NCBI RefSeq assembly: GCF_009380165.1 | Contig: NZ_WHUF01000002.1 | Span: 1 to 64,000, forward strand | Reading direction: 5' to 3' | Length of the DNA: 64,000 bases | Source: Rugamonas rivuli | GTDB taxonomy: Bacteria; Pseudomonadota; Gammaproteobacteria; Burkholderiales; Burkholderiaceae_D | The notes under the pieces: generated by a model | Database searches by the model: none | What the model saw: only the letters and a program-made list of their open reading frames with translations | What the model was told of the DNA's origin: nothing | In this document: piece after piece, positions 42,668 to 54,091 of the stretch | How the letters are laid out: every line of letters starts with the position of its first letter | Numbering within the stretch: the stretch's first letter is position 1 | Translations under genes and position numbers: made by a program

Positions 42668-44323
42668 TTAGATGTGCTGTGCGGCTTTGGCCATGATGAT
42701 CAGGCCATTGGTGGAACTGTCGTGGCGTTCCGGCTTGATGTCGCCGGTCAGCTCCGCGTGGATGTTCTTGGCCAGGACTTTGCCCAGCTCCACGCCCCAC
42801 TGGTCGAAGCTGTTGACGTCCCAGATCACGCCCTGCACAAAGGTCTTGTGCTCGTACAGCGCGATCAGCGCGCCCAGCGTGGACGGCGTCAGCTGGTCCA
42901 TCAAAATGGTGTTGGACGGACGGTTGCCGGGGAAGGTCTTGTGCGGCGCCAGTTCGTCGATCTCGGCTTCGCTCAGCTTCTGCGCGGTCAGGTCGGCGCG
43001 CACTTCGGCGGCGGTCTTGCCGGTCATGAAGGCTTCCGATTGCGCGAAGCAGTTGGCCAGCAGCGAATCGTGATGTCCCGCCAGGTCGTGCGTGGCGCGC
43101 AGCGCGGCGATGAAGTCGATCGGCGTGACGTCGGTGCCTTGATGTAGCAGCTGGAAGTAGGCGTGTTGCGCATTGGTGCCGCACTCGCCCCACACCACAG
43201 GGCAGGTCGGCGTATCGACTTCGGCGCCGCCACGTGTGACGCGCTTGCCGTTGCTCTCCATGTCCAGCTGTTGCAGGTAGGCCGGGAAGCGGCTCAGGTC
43301 CTGGTGATACGGCGCGATCGACAGCGAGCCGGCGTTCAGGAACTGGCGGTTCCAGAAGCCGATCATCGCCAGCAGCACCGGCATGTTCTGTTCCAGCGGC
43401 GCGGTGCGGAAGTGCTCGTCCATCGCATGCGCGCCGGCCAGGAAGTCGCTGAAGTAGCCGAAGCCCACCGCCAGCGCCACCGCCAGGCCGATCGCCGACC
43501 ATACGGAATAACGGCCGCCCACCCAGTCCCAGAACGGGAACATATTGGCCGGATCGATGCCGAAGGCCTGCACCGCCGCGGTGTTGGTGGAGACGGCGAC
43601 GAAGTGGCGCGCCAGGTCTTCCTCTTTCGCGGTCTGCAGGAACCAGCTGCGGGCGGTGCCGGCGTTGAGCATGGTCTCGGCGGTGACGAAGGTCTTGGAG
43701 GCGACGATGAACAGCGTGGTCTCGGGATTGACCTGCGCCAGCGCGGCGTCCATGTCATGGCCGTCGACGTTGGAGACGAAGTGCATCTTCAGGCGCGGAT
43801 GCGCGTACGAGCGCAGCGCCAGCACGGCCATCTTCGGGCCCAGGTCCGAGCCGCCGATGCCGATGTTGACGACGTCGGTGATCGGCTTGCCCGTGTAGCC
43901 CAGCCAGGCGCCGCTGCGCACGCGGTCGGTGAAGTCCTTGATGTGGTCCAGCACCGCGTGCACGTCGCGGCCGATGTCCTGGCCGTCGACGGTCAGTGCC
44001 TTGCCACGCGGCATACGCAGGGCCGTGTGCAGCACCGCGCGATGTTCGGTAAGATTGATCTTTTCTCCGGCCAGCATGGCGTCGCGCTGGCGCTCCACGC
44101 CGCGTTCGCGGGCCAGGTCCAGCAGCAGGCCGATGGTGTTGGCGTCGAGGCGGTTCTTCGAATAATCGAGGAACAGGCCGGCCGCGTCCACCGTCAGTTT
44201 GGGGAAGCGCTGCGCGTCGGCGGCGAACAGCTGGCGCAGTTGCCAGTCTTTTGCATCGGCGGCGTGGGATTCGAGGGCGAGGAAGCTGGAAGTGGAGGTC
44301 AGTGCTGGCTGGCGCATAATCAT
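42668..44323 (-). CDS. pgi: Glucose-6-phosphate isomerase
   Basis: 551 residues. Shows [36 protein letters not shown], the PGI signature near NVDGHDMD..., and the C-terminal catalytic Glu/His region ([20 protein letters not shown]). Interconverts glucose-6-phosphate and fructose-6-phosphate. Heads the minus-strand sugar operon and is transcribed divergently from edd across a 200-bp region with two HexR-like boxes. Confidence 0.97.
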   Translation of the reverse strand: MIMRQPALTSTSSFLALESHAADAKDWQLRQLFAADAQRFPKLTVDAAGLFLDYSKNRLDANTIGLLLDLARERGVERQRDAMLAGEKINLTEHRAVLHTALRMPRGKALTVDGQDIGRDVHAVLDHIKDFTDRVRSGAWLGYTGKPITDVVNIGIGGSDLGPKMAVLALRSYAHPRLKMHFVSNVDGHDMDAALAQVNPETTLFIVASKTFVTAETMLNAGTARSWFLQTAKEEDLARHFVAVSTNTAAVQAFGIDPANMFPFWDWVGGRYSVWSAIGLAVALAVGFGYFSDFLAGAHAMDEHFRTAPLEQNMPVLLAMIGFWNRQFLNAGSLSIAPYHQDLSRFPAYLQQLDMESNGKRVTRGGAEVDTPTCPVVWGECGTNAQHAYFQLLHQGTDVTPIDFIAALRATHDLAGHHDSLLANCFAQSEAFMTGKTAAEVRADLTAQKLSEAEIDELAPHKTFPGNRPSNTILMDQLTPSTLGALIALYEHKTFVQGVIWDVNSFDQWGVELGKVLAKNIHAELTGDIKPERHDSSTNGLIIMAKAAQHI

Positions 44324-44375
44324 TGGGCGTCGTTAAGTCTGAGGGAGGGATGCGTGAATGATACATGAAAAAGAG

Positions 44376-44388
44376 GTAAATTCACTAC
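44376..44388. promoter_or_regulatory. HexR-like box, pgi side of the pgi-edd region
   Basis: Minus strand GTAGTGAATTTAC, differing by one base from the box at 41697-41709 and placed 53 bp before the pgi start. Confidence 0.55.
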
Positions 44389-44486
44389 GGTTCCGTTAAA
44401 ACTCTCCGTTCCGGGCTGCGCAGGGTGGGCGGCCAACAACCCCGGACGCGGGCGGGATAATAAAAGTAGGCTGAATTCGAAATTTT

Positions 44487-44501
44487 GTAGTAAAATTTCA
44501 C
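44487..44501. promoter_or_regulatory. HexR-like box before edd
   Basis: Plus strand GTAGTAAAATTTCAC ends 24 bp before the edd ATG. It keeps the TAGTAAA core of the zwf boxes with one extra A, and its position would block transcription or early elongation. Confidence 0.6.
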
Positions 44502-44525
44502 GGAATTCATTCATAAGGAACGATC

Positions 44526-46448
<1,923 letters not shown>

Positions 46449-46451
46449 ATC

Positions 46452-47075
46452 ATGACCATGACTCTGCTCGACATTATGCGTACCTCGGCCGTGATCCCTG
46501 TGATCGCGATTGACGAACCTGAACATGCAGTACCGCTGGCGCGCGCGCTGGTGGCCGGCGGCATCCGCGTGCTGGAAGTGACGCTGCGCACCAAGCACGG
46601 CCTGGGCGCGATCAAGGCCATGTCGGCGGTGGAAGGCGCCATCGTTGGCGTCGGCACGTTGACGCAGCCGGAGGAGTTTGCTGCCGCGCGCGATGCGGGT
46701 GCGGTGTTCGGCGTGTCGCCGGGTTTGACGCCGGCGCTGATCGCCGCCGCCAAGAGCAGCGGCCTGCCGCTGCTGCCGGGCGTGATGACGCCGTCGGAAG
46801 TGATGGCTGCGCGTGAGCAGGGCTTCCGTCAATTGAAGCTGTTCCCGGCGGTGCCGGCGGGCGGCATCGGCATGTTGAACGCGATTGGCGGTCCGCTGCC
46901 GGACGTGATGTTCTGCCCGACCGGCGGCATCTCGCAAGAGACCGCGTCGCAGTTCCTGGCGCTGAAGAACGTGGCCTGCGTTGGCGGCTCGTGGTTGACG
47001 CCGAAAGATGCTATCGCAGCCGGCGACTGGGAGCGCATCACTGATCTGGCGAAGGCGGCCAGCGGTTTGCGCTGA
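46452..47075 (+). CDS. eda: KDPG/KHG aldolase
   Basis: 207 residues. IPVIAIDEPEHAVPLARAL, GGIRVLEVTLRT with the catalytic Glu, and the Schiff-base lysine in FRQLKLFPA. Cleaves KDPG to pyruvate and glyceraldehyde-3-phosphate; its substrate is the signal read by HexR. Last gene of the edd-eda operon, with a strong terminator 40 bp downstream. Confidence 0.97.
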   Translation: MTMTLLDIMRTSAVIPVIAIDEPEHAVPLARALVAGGIRVLEVTLRTKHGLGAIKAMSAVEGAIVGVGTLTQPEEFAAARDAGAVFGVSPGLTPALIAAAKSSGLPLLPGVMTPSEVMAAREQGFRQLKLFPAVPAGGIGMLNAIGGPLPDVMFCPTGGISQETASQFLALKNVACVGGSWLTPKDAIAAGDWERITDLAKAASGLR

Positions 47076-47114
47076 TTGGGCTAGACAGAAAATAAAGCGG
47101 CATCAGGTAAACGA

Positions 47115-47152
47115 AACCCCAAAAGTTGGCTTCCAACTTTTGGGTTTTTTTT
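47115..47152 (+). terminator. Rho-independent terminator after eda
   Basis: Stem CCCAAAAGTTGG / CCAACTTTTGGG with a short loop and eight T residues downstream. Confidence 0.92.
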
Positions 47153-47251
47153 CATTGAGGCGCTTTCGTGGTCAGAACAAGTACGTGCTGCTGAACTAAT
47201 CAGCAGGAACAGGGTGTCGGTAGGCAGCTGCACGGCTATTGTGGTATTCAT

Positions 47252-47355
47252 CCGATTTTCTCCCCTATTTTCTTCTGCTTTCCCCGAGTTAGACCGGGAG
47301 TCGCGGAGATAGTTCAATCCATGGAAAAATAGGGGAAAGCAGGGGTGAAAATCGG
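47252..47355. repeat. Long imperfect hairpin in the 47076-47401 gap
   Basis: Three paired blocks are nested: CCGATTTTC (47252-47260) with GAAAATCGG (47347-47355), CCCCT (47262-47266) with AGGGG (47341-47345), and GCTTTCCCC (47277-47285) with GGGGAAAGC (47332-47340), leaving a 46-nt loop and a 10-nt one-sided bulge. No credible gene occupies this 326-bp gap; besides the eda terminator it also has TGGGGTACCCCA at 47378-47389. Could be a small MITE-like element or a structured RNA. Confidence 0.6.
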
Positions 47356-47401
47356 GCTTTTGCCACAAGGAGCGGGGTGGGGTACCCCATATACATACTC
47401 G

Positions 47402-47917
47402 TCAGCGATTCGGATTCAGGCAGAACAAGCCCGCTTTGGTCGCGAGCTCCAGTACCGGCGCGGCTTGTTCGCGGTTTTTGAAGTACAGGATGTTGGTGTC
47501 ATCCCAGCCCGCCGCGTAGATGCAGCCCAGTTCCGGCAGGATGATGAACTGCGACGGCACGCCGTAGTCGTTGAAGCGCGACTGCCGCACAAAGCCTTCG
47601 CGGTCCGTGTAGCGCTTCAGCACCAGCTTGGCCTTGGCCGGCCAGCGGCCGCGGTAACGCAGCGTGTAGACCGGCGTCAGGTCGAACAGCGCCGCCCAGT
47701 GCTGCTCGAACTTCTTGTTGCGGCGTACGCGCTCCTCGCCTTCGAAGCAGTCCAGCAGATCCCACTCGCTCTCGTCGTCGAGCCAGTGGTCGAACACGGA
47801 AATCGCCAGGCGCTCCATGCCGCCGTCCGAGTCCAGCTCGCGGATTTGCTTCAATTGCGGAAACTGCCGATCGATTTCGGCAGCGACGTTCGCGTCAACG
47901 CGAGACAGCATCTTCAT
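47402..47917 (-). CDS. Hypothetical protein
   Basis: 171 residues, soluble, no signal peptide. Acidic N-terminal half (LDSDGGMERLAISVFDHWLD, ESEWDLLDCFEGEERVRRNKKFEQHW) and a beta-rich C-terminal half (FVRQSRFNDYGVPSQFIILP, CIYAAGWDDTNILYF). Aromatic and acidic residues are well spread, as in a genuine folded protein. I do not recognise the family. Transcribed on its own; the hairpin region lies downstream and the cytochrome-b-like gene upstream with a 48-bp gap. Confidence 0.72.
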   Translation of the reverse strand: MKMLSRVDANVAAEIDRQFPQLKQIRELDSDGGMERLAISVFDHWLDDESEWDLLDCFEGEERVRRNKKFEQHWAALFDLTPVYTLRYRGRWPAKAKLVLKRYTDREGFVRQSRFNDYGVPSQFIILPELGCIYAAGWDDTNILYFKNREQAAPVLELATKAGLFCLNPNR

Positions 47918-47965
47918 ATACTTCTTTCATTGGTGACTGGGTCTTCAGCGCCGAAGTATATACGC

Positions 47966-48586
47966 TCAGCGGCCCAACACAAATGTGGCGAGGTATTTCG
48001 CCGGCACCGTCACCTCATACAGAGCGCCGGACAAGGCCGCGACGATCAGTGTGGCAGCAGCGAAGCCGGAGACCACCAGCAGCGCGGTGGCGCCGCGCAT
48101 CGCCACCGCGCCCAGGCGATCACGCGCCAGCCAGTGCAGCGCCCGGGCCAGATGGACCGTGATCGCCAGCACGGCCAAGAAGTAGTAGGGCATGAAGAAG
48201 TAACGATACGGCAGCACATGCATGCCGGCGGCGGCATAGTAGAAGTTCGTATCGAGCCCGAACTGCATGCGCCCGGCCAGCACCGCCCCCACATGCACCA
48301 GCAGGAAGAACGCCAGGTACAACCCCGAACCGAGTTGCAGCAGGTCGAGTCCCTGATGCCGGTCGCGCCATCTGCGGCGGACGAAGGTCAAGCCGCTGGC
48401 GACCTGGCTCGCTGCACATAACAGCAGGATGATTTCAACCACCCGGTTGCGGTACACCGCGCGGAACGCCTCCATGAAGTGGATGTGGGCCTCCACGCTG
48501 CCGATCGCCAGCAGGTGGTTGAACAGATGTAGCGTCAGAAAAGCGCCGAGTACACCAGCGCCTGCGCGATGGATCCTGTGCAGCAT
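47966..48586 (-). CDS. Cytochrome-b-like integral membrane protein
   Basis: 206 residues with about five hydrophobic helices (about 8-28, 47-66, 82-104, 128-152, 165-190). His residues within membrane helices (HLFNHLLAIGSVEAHIHF; LAITVHLARALHWLARD; FLLVHVGAVL) are placed like heme ligands in succinate dehydrogenase/fumarate reductase cytochrome b subunits. It follows the P450 gene by 5 bp, so the pair is co-transcribed. No other Sdh subunits are near, so a respiratory complex role is unlikely; electron transfer to the P450 is a possible but unproven role. Confidence 0.7.
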   Translation of the reverse strand: MLHRIHRAGAGVLGAFLTLHLFNHLLAIGSVEAHIHFMEAFRAVYRNRVVEIILLLCAASQVASGLTFVRRRWRDRHQGLDLLQLGSGLYLAFFLLVHVGAVLAGRMQFGLDTNFYYAAAGMHVLPYRYFFMPYYFLAVLAITVHLARALHWLARDRLGAVAMRGATALLVVSGFAAATLIVAALSGALYEVTVPAKYLATFVLGR

Positions 48587-48591
48587 ATGGC

Positions 48592-50028
48592 TTACGCGAC
48601 GCGTTCGCGCAGCCGCATGCGCAGGCCGACCGGCGACATCGTGAACGCCATCAGCTCCTCCGGCTCCTCGCCGTCCACCGTGTCCAGCGTAGCGATGTCG
48701 AAGCTGCTGAGCACCATGGCGCTGGCCAGCTTGATCTCCAGCAGCGCCAGATAGCGCCCGGGGCAGGTGCGCACGCCGGCGCCGAAGGGCATCGACACAT
48801 GCTTGTCCATCGCGCCGTCGCCTTTTTTCAGCCAGCGTTCCGGATCGAACTGGTCGGCCTGTGGGACGTGGCTGTCGCTGACGCTGTCATGGCGCATCAC
48901 GCACCACACCAGGCCACCCTTGGGAATCTGCACATCGCCGATCACGCTGTCGCGCAAAGCCTCCAGCGGCATGAAGGGCGCCACCGGCTTCAGGCGCATC
49001 GCCTCCTGGGCGCAGGCGTCGAGGTAGTCCAGGCCATCCATCTGCTCGATGTTGAACGCCGCCGGATCGGGCGCGACGCGCAGCACTTCTTCACGCGCCT
49101 TGCGCATCGCGGCAGGGTTCTGCTGCAGCAGGTAGAGCATCCAGGCCAGCGTGTTGCTGGTGGTGTCCTCGCCGGCCAGCAGCATGGTGGTGACGTTGCC
49201 CGCGACGGCGACGTCATCGAGGCCGCTGTCGCCTTCGTCGGCGGCGCAGATCATCGCCTCCAGCAGGTTGGCGGGATGCTCGCGCCGTTGCGGCTCTGCG
49301 GCCAGGCGGACGCGCGCCGCGGCGATCAGCTCATCGACCGCCTTGTCGAGCTCCCGCACGCAGTTGTCCAGATGATGGTCGCGCGGCAGCTTGACGTAGC
49401 GCCAGTAAGGGAACAGCGAAAACGAGCGGCGCGACACCTCCGGCAGGATGGTGTCCATGTGGCGCTGGATCACGTCCTCGCCGCCGTCGATGGTGTTGAC
49501 CTCGGAGCCGAACGCCAGGCCGGCGATTACGTCGACGCTGAAGCGCTTCAGATCCTCGGTCAGGTCGATGGCGCTGCCGTCGCGCGCCGCCTGGCGCCAG
49601 CGCCGCTGCAAGCGCAGGCCGACCGACACCAGCGAAGGGAAGTAGGCCTTCACCGCATGCGGCGCAAGCGCCGTCATCACCATGCGGCGCTGGTTGCGCC
49701 AGGCCGCGCCTTCGGCCAGGAACACGCCGGGACGGCCGCCCATTTCGTTCGATACCTGGGCCGTGATGGACGGGCGGCGGAAGCCGTCGGGCCGGTCGCG
49801 CAGCGCGGCGTTGACCAGATCGTGCCCGGCCAGCACCACCGTCGTCGTCTTGCCTATGCTGATCTTGAACATGGGACCAAAGCGCTTGCTCCACTCCTCC
49901 ACGCTCTGGTGGATGTGCCGCAGCTCCATGTTCGGCAGGTTGCCCAGCAGCGGCCATGGGCGCGGACCTGGCAGGCTGTCCACGGTGCGCAGGCGGGTGG
50001 CGGCGGGGGCGGTGATCGTATTCTCCAT
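48592..50028 (-). CDS. Cytochrome P450
   Basis: 478 residues, soluble. Pro-rich start PGPRPWPLLGNLP as in class II-like P450s, I-helix AGEDTTSN (oxygen activation), ExxR in QEAMRLKP, and heme loop FGAGVRTCPGR with the axial Cys (about residue 435). GAGGAAG ribosome site before ATG 50028. No fused reductase and no ferredoxin gene nearby. Divergent from an AraC regulator with about 90 bp between, so regulation by it is likely. Substrate unknown; the N-terminus and length resemble fatty-acid or terpenoid hydroxylases of the CYP102/CYP110 kind more than small bacterial P450s. Confidence 0.93.
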   Translation of the reverse strand: MENTITAPAATRLRTVDSLPGPRPWPLLGNLPNMELRHIHQSVEEWSKRFGPMFKISIGKTTTVVLAGHDLVNAALRDRPDGFRRPSITAQVSNEMGGRPGVFLAEGAAWRNQRRMVMTALAPHAVKAYFPSLVSVGLRLQRRWRQAARDGSAIDLTEDLKRFSVDVIAGLAFGSEVNTIDGGEDVIQRHMDTILPEVSRRSFSLFPYWRYVKLPRDHHLDNCVRELDKAVDELIAAARVRLAAEPQRREHPANLLEAMICAADEGDSGLDDVAVAGNVTTMLLAGEDTTSNTLAWMLYLLQQNPAAMRKAREEVLRVAPDPAAFNIEQMDGLDYLDACAQEAMRLKPVAPFMPLEALRDSVIGDVQIPKGGLVWCVMRHDSVSDSHVPQADQFDPERWLKKGDGAMDKHVSMPFGAGVRTCPGRYLALLEIKLASAMVLSSFDIATLDTVDGEEPEELMAFTMSPVGLRMRLRERVA

Positions 50029-50120
50029 GTCGGCTTCCTCTCGTTATGATGGCTCCATGATGCCGCGCCGCCGCCGCCGCGTATTGAACGTTTGCGACAG
50101 CTTTGGTATAAACTTTGCAA

Positions 50121-50969
50121 ATGTCCGACACCGAACCATCCCTGACGCGTTTGATCGTGCCGCCGTTTGCGCTGGCCTCCTGCGTGCGCGCCTACATCAC
50201 GCGCAGCACGGTGGAAGCGCCGCTGACCGATCCGGCCGACCGCTTCAATCACTTCCCGGCCACGCCGCATTGTTCGATCACCTGGTTCATCGAAGGCGAG
50301 GCCGAAGTGGTCGAACCGCCGGGCATGCCGAAGACCGAAATCCGCGCCGTGTTCGTCGGCCCGCAGACGCGGCCGATGGCGACTTACAATCCGGGACCGG
50401 TGCGGATACTGATGGTGATGTTTTATCCGCAGGCGATGCACGCGCTGAGCGGCATCGACGTGCCGGCCTGGGTCAACCGCTGGGATGACGCCGGGACGGT
50501 GCTGGGGCCGGAGTGGGCCGCGATGTCCGACGCGGTGCTGGCCGCCCCCGACGACGTTGCGCGGCTGGCGGCGCTGGAAGCCTTCCTGACGCCGCGCTGG
50601 CAGGCGGCGCGTCCCGGCGGCGCGGGCGCGACGGCGGGCGACTGGGTGCGCCACCTGGCGTGGCAGGTGGCCGATACGGCGCTGGGGCGCGGCGTGCGCA
50701 GCATCGAGCGCCACATCAAGGCGCGCGCCGGCCAGCCGATGCGCAAGCTGCTGCGTTTGCAGCGCGCGGAGCAGTCGTTCTTCGACGCCCGCGAAGAGTT
50801 CCTGGCGGGGCGGGTGGTGTGGTCCGACGTGGCCGCGCGCGGCGGCTATTCCGACCAGGCGCACTTCTGCCGCGAAGCGCGCGAGATCACCGGCCACAGT
50901 CCGCACGAACTGGCCCGCATCATGAAATCCGAAGACGAAAGCTACTGGATCTACCGCATCTGGACTTGA
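50121..50969 (+). CDS. AraC-family transcriptional regulator
   Basis: 282 residues from ATG 50121 (MSDTEPSLTRLIVPP); a TTG two codons earlier is possible. N-terminal effector region about 1-170 (FNHFPATPHCSITWFIEGEA; FVGPQTRPMATYNPGPVRIL), C-terminal AraC helix-turn-helix about 185-280 (SIERHIKARAGQPMRKLLRL, ARGGYSDQAHFCREAREITGHSPHEL). Divergent to the P450 operon and so its likely regulator, perhaps responding to the P450 substrate. Confidence 0.92.
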   Translation: MSDTEPSLTRLIVPPFALASCVRAYITRSTVEAPLTDPADRFNHFPATPHCSITWFIEGEAEVVEPPGMPKTEIRAVFVGPQTRPMATYNPGPVRILMVMFYPQAMHALSGIDVPAWVNRWDDAGTVLGPEWAAMSDAVLAAPDDVARLAALEAFLTPRWQAARPGGAGATAGDWVRHLAWQVADTALGRGVRSIERHIKARAGQPMRKLLRLQRAEQSFFDAREEFLAGRVVWSDVAARGGYSDQAHFCREAREITGHSPHELARIMKSEDESYWIYRIWT

Positions 50970-50976
50970 GCCGGGA

Positions 50977-51405
50977 TCAGCGCAGCGTGCCGCCCCAGGC
51001 GGCCGGGTCGATGTCGGCGATGGTTTGCGTGAAGGTCCAGATATGGCCGCCGGGATCGGCCACCGAGTACTGCCGCTCGCCGAACGGGTAGCCGGTCGGC
51101 GGGCTGAGCGAACGCGCGCGGGCCGCCATGGCGCGCTTGTAGTGCTGCTCGATGTCGGTGATGCGCACCATGATCGAGTGGCAGGGATGCGGGCAGGGCG
51201 GCGCGGGACTGGGGCGCTGCGCGACCACCACCGCGCCGGCGCCGCCGTCGATGTCGAGCTGGATGCGGTGGTCGCCGATGCGCAGCCGCTCGCTGAAGCC
51301 GAATGCGCCGCACAGCCACTCCGCCGCCAGCGCCACGTCGGGGTAGTGCAGCACCGGTATCACCAGCACCGCCTGGATCGAACGGTTGGGCGCCAGCGGC
51401 GTCAT
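50977..51405 (-). CDS. VOC superfamily (glyoxalase-fold) protein
   Basis: 142 residues with two beta-alpha-beta-beta-beta halves: VLVIPVLHYPDVALAAEWLC, FGFSERLRIGDHRIQLDIDGGA, then MVRITDIEQHYKRAMAA and RQYSVADPGGHIWTFTQTI. This YcfJ/PhnB-like layout is common to lyases, dioxygenases and resistance proteins; the function is open. Starts 4 bp inside the end of the DUF6265 gene (ATGA overlap), so the two are coupled. Confidence 0.86.
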   Translation of the reverse strand: MTPLAPNRSIQAVLVIPVLHYPDVALAAEWLCGAFGFSERLRIGDHRIQLDIDGGAGAVVVAQRPSPAPPCPHPCHSIMVRITDIEQHYKRAMAARARSLSPPTGYPFGERQYSVADPGGHIWTFTQTIADIDPAAWGGTLR

Positions 51406-51872
51406 AAAGTGCCTCCGCAGGCGCCGCGCACCAGCGGGAATTCGATGCGCTTCAGCGCGCCGTTGCGCTGGCCTTCGATGCTGGCGCGCAGCGTGGCCGG
51501 CGCCTCGTAGCGGTAGATCACGCGCTGCGGAAAATCGTGTTCCAGGTTTTCAAACACCACTTCCGTGGCGCTCTGCGCGATGGCGTGGAAGCTGGCCGCC
51601 GGCTTGCCGGCCGGCTGCGCATGGAACACGGCCTTGCCGTCGCCGCCGTCGGCGATGCGCATGAATTCGTACGTCGCCAGCTTGCCGCCCCTGATGGTGC
51701 GGCCCATGCCCAGCATGGAGCCGGCGGCCGGCGCGGTCCATTGTTCGCCCGATCCGGCCTCGCCGGCGGGATCGACCCAGCAGCCGCTGAGCCAGGAGAG
51801 CTGCTCCAGCGGCGCCGCGTGGACGGAACATAGCGCGCCCCAGGCTGCCAATAAAACGGTCACGTTGCGCAT
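51402..51872 (-). CDS. DUF6265 family exported protein
   Basis: 156 residues. Signal peptide to about residue 19 (LLAAWGALCSVHAAP). The mature protein has the family pattern LEQLSWLSGCW, ...GEQWTAPAAGSMLGMGRTIR, TYEFMRI, FENLEHDFPQRVIYR and ASIEGQ, a small lipocalin-like beta barrel. Role unknown. Overlaps the VOC gene by 4 bp and lies 24 bp after the diguanylate cyclase gene. Confidence 0.86.
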   Translation of the reverse strand: MRNVTVLLAAWGALCSVHAAPLEQLSWLSGCWVDPAGEAGSGEQWTAPAAGSMLGMGRTIRGGKLATYEFMRIADGGDGKAVFHAQPAGKPAASFHAIAQSATEVVFENLEHDFPQRVIYRYEAPATLRASIEGQRNGALKRIEFPLVRGACGGTL

Positions 51873-51896
51873 ACTGATCCTCGGTGTGGTGGGTGG

Positions 51897-52867
<971 letters not shown>

Positions 52868-52871
<4 letters not shown>

Positions 52872-53500
52872 GCCTGGCCCATCGCGCGGGCAATGTAGAG
52901 GTTGATCTGCTCCTTCAGATCGTGCAGCGCCGAGATGTCCAGCACGAAGGCGACGTAGCCGTGGATCTGGTGCTTCTCCAGCACGAAATCGATGTGCAGC
53001 ATCAGCACCACGGTGTCGTGCTGGCTGCCGGAGGCGATCAGGATTTCATCGCTGGTGCCGATGTGGTACTGCGGCAGCGAGCCGTGCAGCTCGCGCTGGA
53101 AGATGTTGGCCAGCGTGCCGACGCAGGAGTTGAGGATGATGTTGCCGATCTCGCACATGGCTTCCTGCTCCATCTCGGTCAGCTCCTTGAGCGGCACCGA
53201 TTCGCCCACCATCAGGCGCACGATCTCCAGGCTTTTATCCTCGGGGAACATGAGGATGGCCTCGGTCGAGAAGGCGCCCTCGTAGTGCTGGCTGACGCCG
53301 CAGATGGCGCCGGCCTCGGGCGCCTTGCCGTCGAGCACGCGCGCGGCCTCGGCGCGGTTGATGAAGCTCACCGACGGCACCGACATGCGCACCGTCTCGT
53401 TGACGATGGCGCTCATCGACGCCGCCGCCTGGCCGACGCCGATGTTGAAGATTTCGATCAGCGCATCGGTTTCCAGTTCGGACAGTGAGAACATGATCAA
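52868..53500 (-). CDS. CheC-like phosphatase domain protein
   Basis: 210 residues. Two copies of the CheC/CheX/FliY active-site pattern (E-x2-N with a downstream Pro): ALIEIFNIGVGQAAASM near residue 15 and EAMCEIGNIILNSCVGTL near residue 115. Proteins of this type dephosphorylate response regulators such as CheY. Placed between a stand-alone receiver and a diguanylate cyclase with 4-bp overlaps on both sides, it most likely acts on that receiver. Confidence 0.88.
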
Positions 53501-53868
53501 GCCGCCTCCAGCGTGGCCAGCAGTTGCGCGATGCGCGCCTCGGTGATCGGCTTTTCCATGAAGCCGATGCCCAGCTGGGCCGCGCGCTCGCGCGTGGCCG
53601 CCTGCACATTGGCCGTCAGCAGCGAGATCGGGATGGTGGGGAATTCCTGGCGCAGCTGCTCGGCGGCGGCGATGCCGCCCATGCCGGGCATGTTGACGTC
53701 CATCAGGATCAGGTCGGGCGGGGCGGCGCGCGCCTTGGCCAGCGATTCCTCGCCGGTGCCGGCCTCCTCGACGATCCAGTCGGCGTGCAGGCCGGCGATG
53801 TACTGCCGGGCCATCATGCGCGAAACGCGGCTGTCATCGACAATCAAGACTGTTTTGGCTGGCGTCAT
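53497..53868 (-). CDS. Stand-alone receiver-domain response regulator
   Basis: 123 residues, a single CheY-like receiver: VDDSRVSR with Asp10/11, phospho-acceptor Asp in LILMDVNMPGMGG (about residue 57), Thr in SLLTANV and Lys in FMEKPIT. No output domain, so it works through protein contact, plausibly with the CheC-like phosphatase or the cyclase encoded in the same operon. The kinase is not in this window cluster. Confidence 0.94.
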   Translation of the reverse strand: MTPAKTVLIVDDSRVSRMMARQYIAGLHADWIVEEAGTGEESLAKARAAPPDLILMDVNMPGMGGIAAAEQLRQEFPTIPISLLTANVQAATRERAAQLGIGFMEKPITEARIAQLLATLEAA

Positions 53869-54091
53869 GTCTCATCCCCGGCGATCGTTTTTGGACCTGC
53901 GTGCACTTCATTCTCGCATATCCGGCCCCATCGCTGGCAAGCATCGTTGCGTAGTCGCAGCGCTTGTGCCAGTCTGCGACACCGGCGCCCGCAGCGTGTT
54001 GTCTGAGCGCAATTTTTGGCCGAAAACGGTGGCGGACGGGGGCGATCCGTTAAAATAGCGGGATAGCCTTCCCCTCTCTTATAGAAACATC

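Noticed and set aside
47295..47335. Loop of the hairpin with AGTTCAATCC, resembling a tRNA T-arm
   Set aside because: No acceptor, D or anticodon arms can be folded around it.
47081..47368. 95-codon frame on the minus strand in the geneless gap
   Set aside because: It reads through the eda terminator and the hairpin arms, has no ribosome site and no plausible protein composition.
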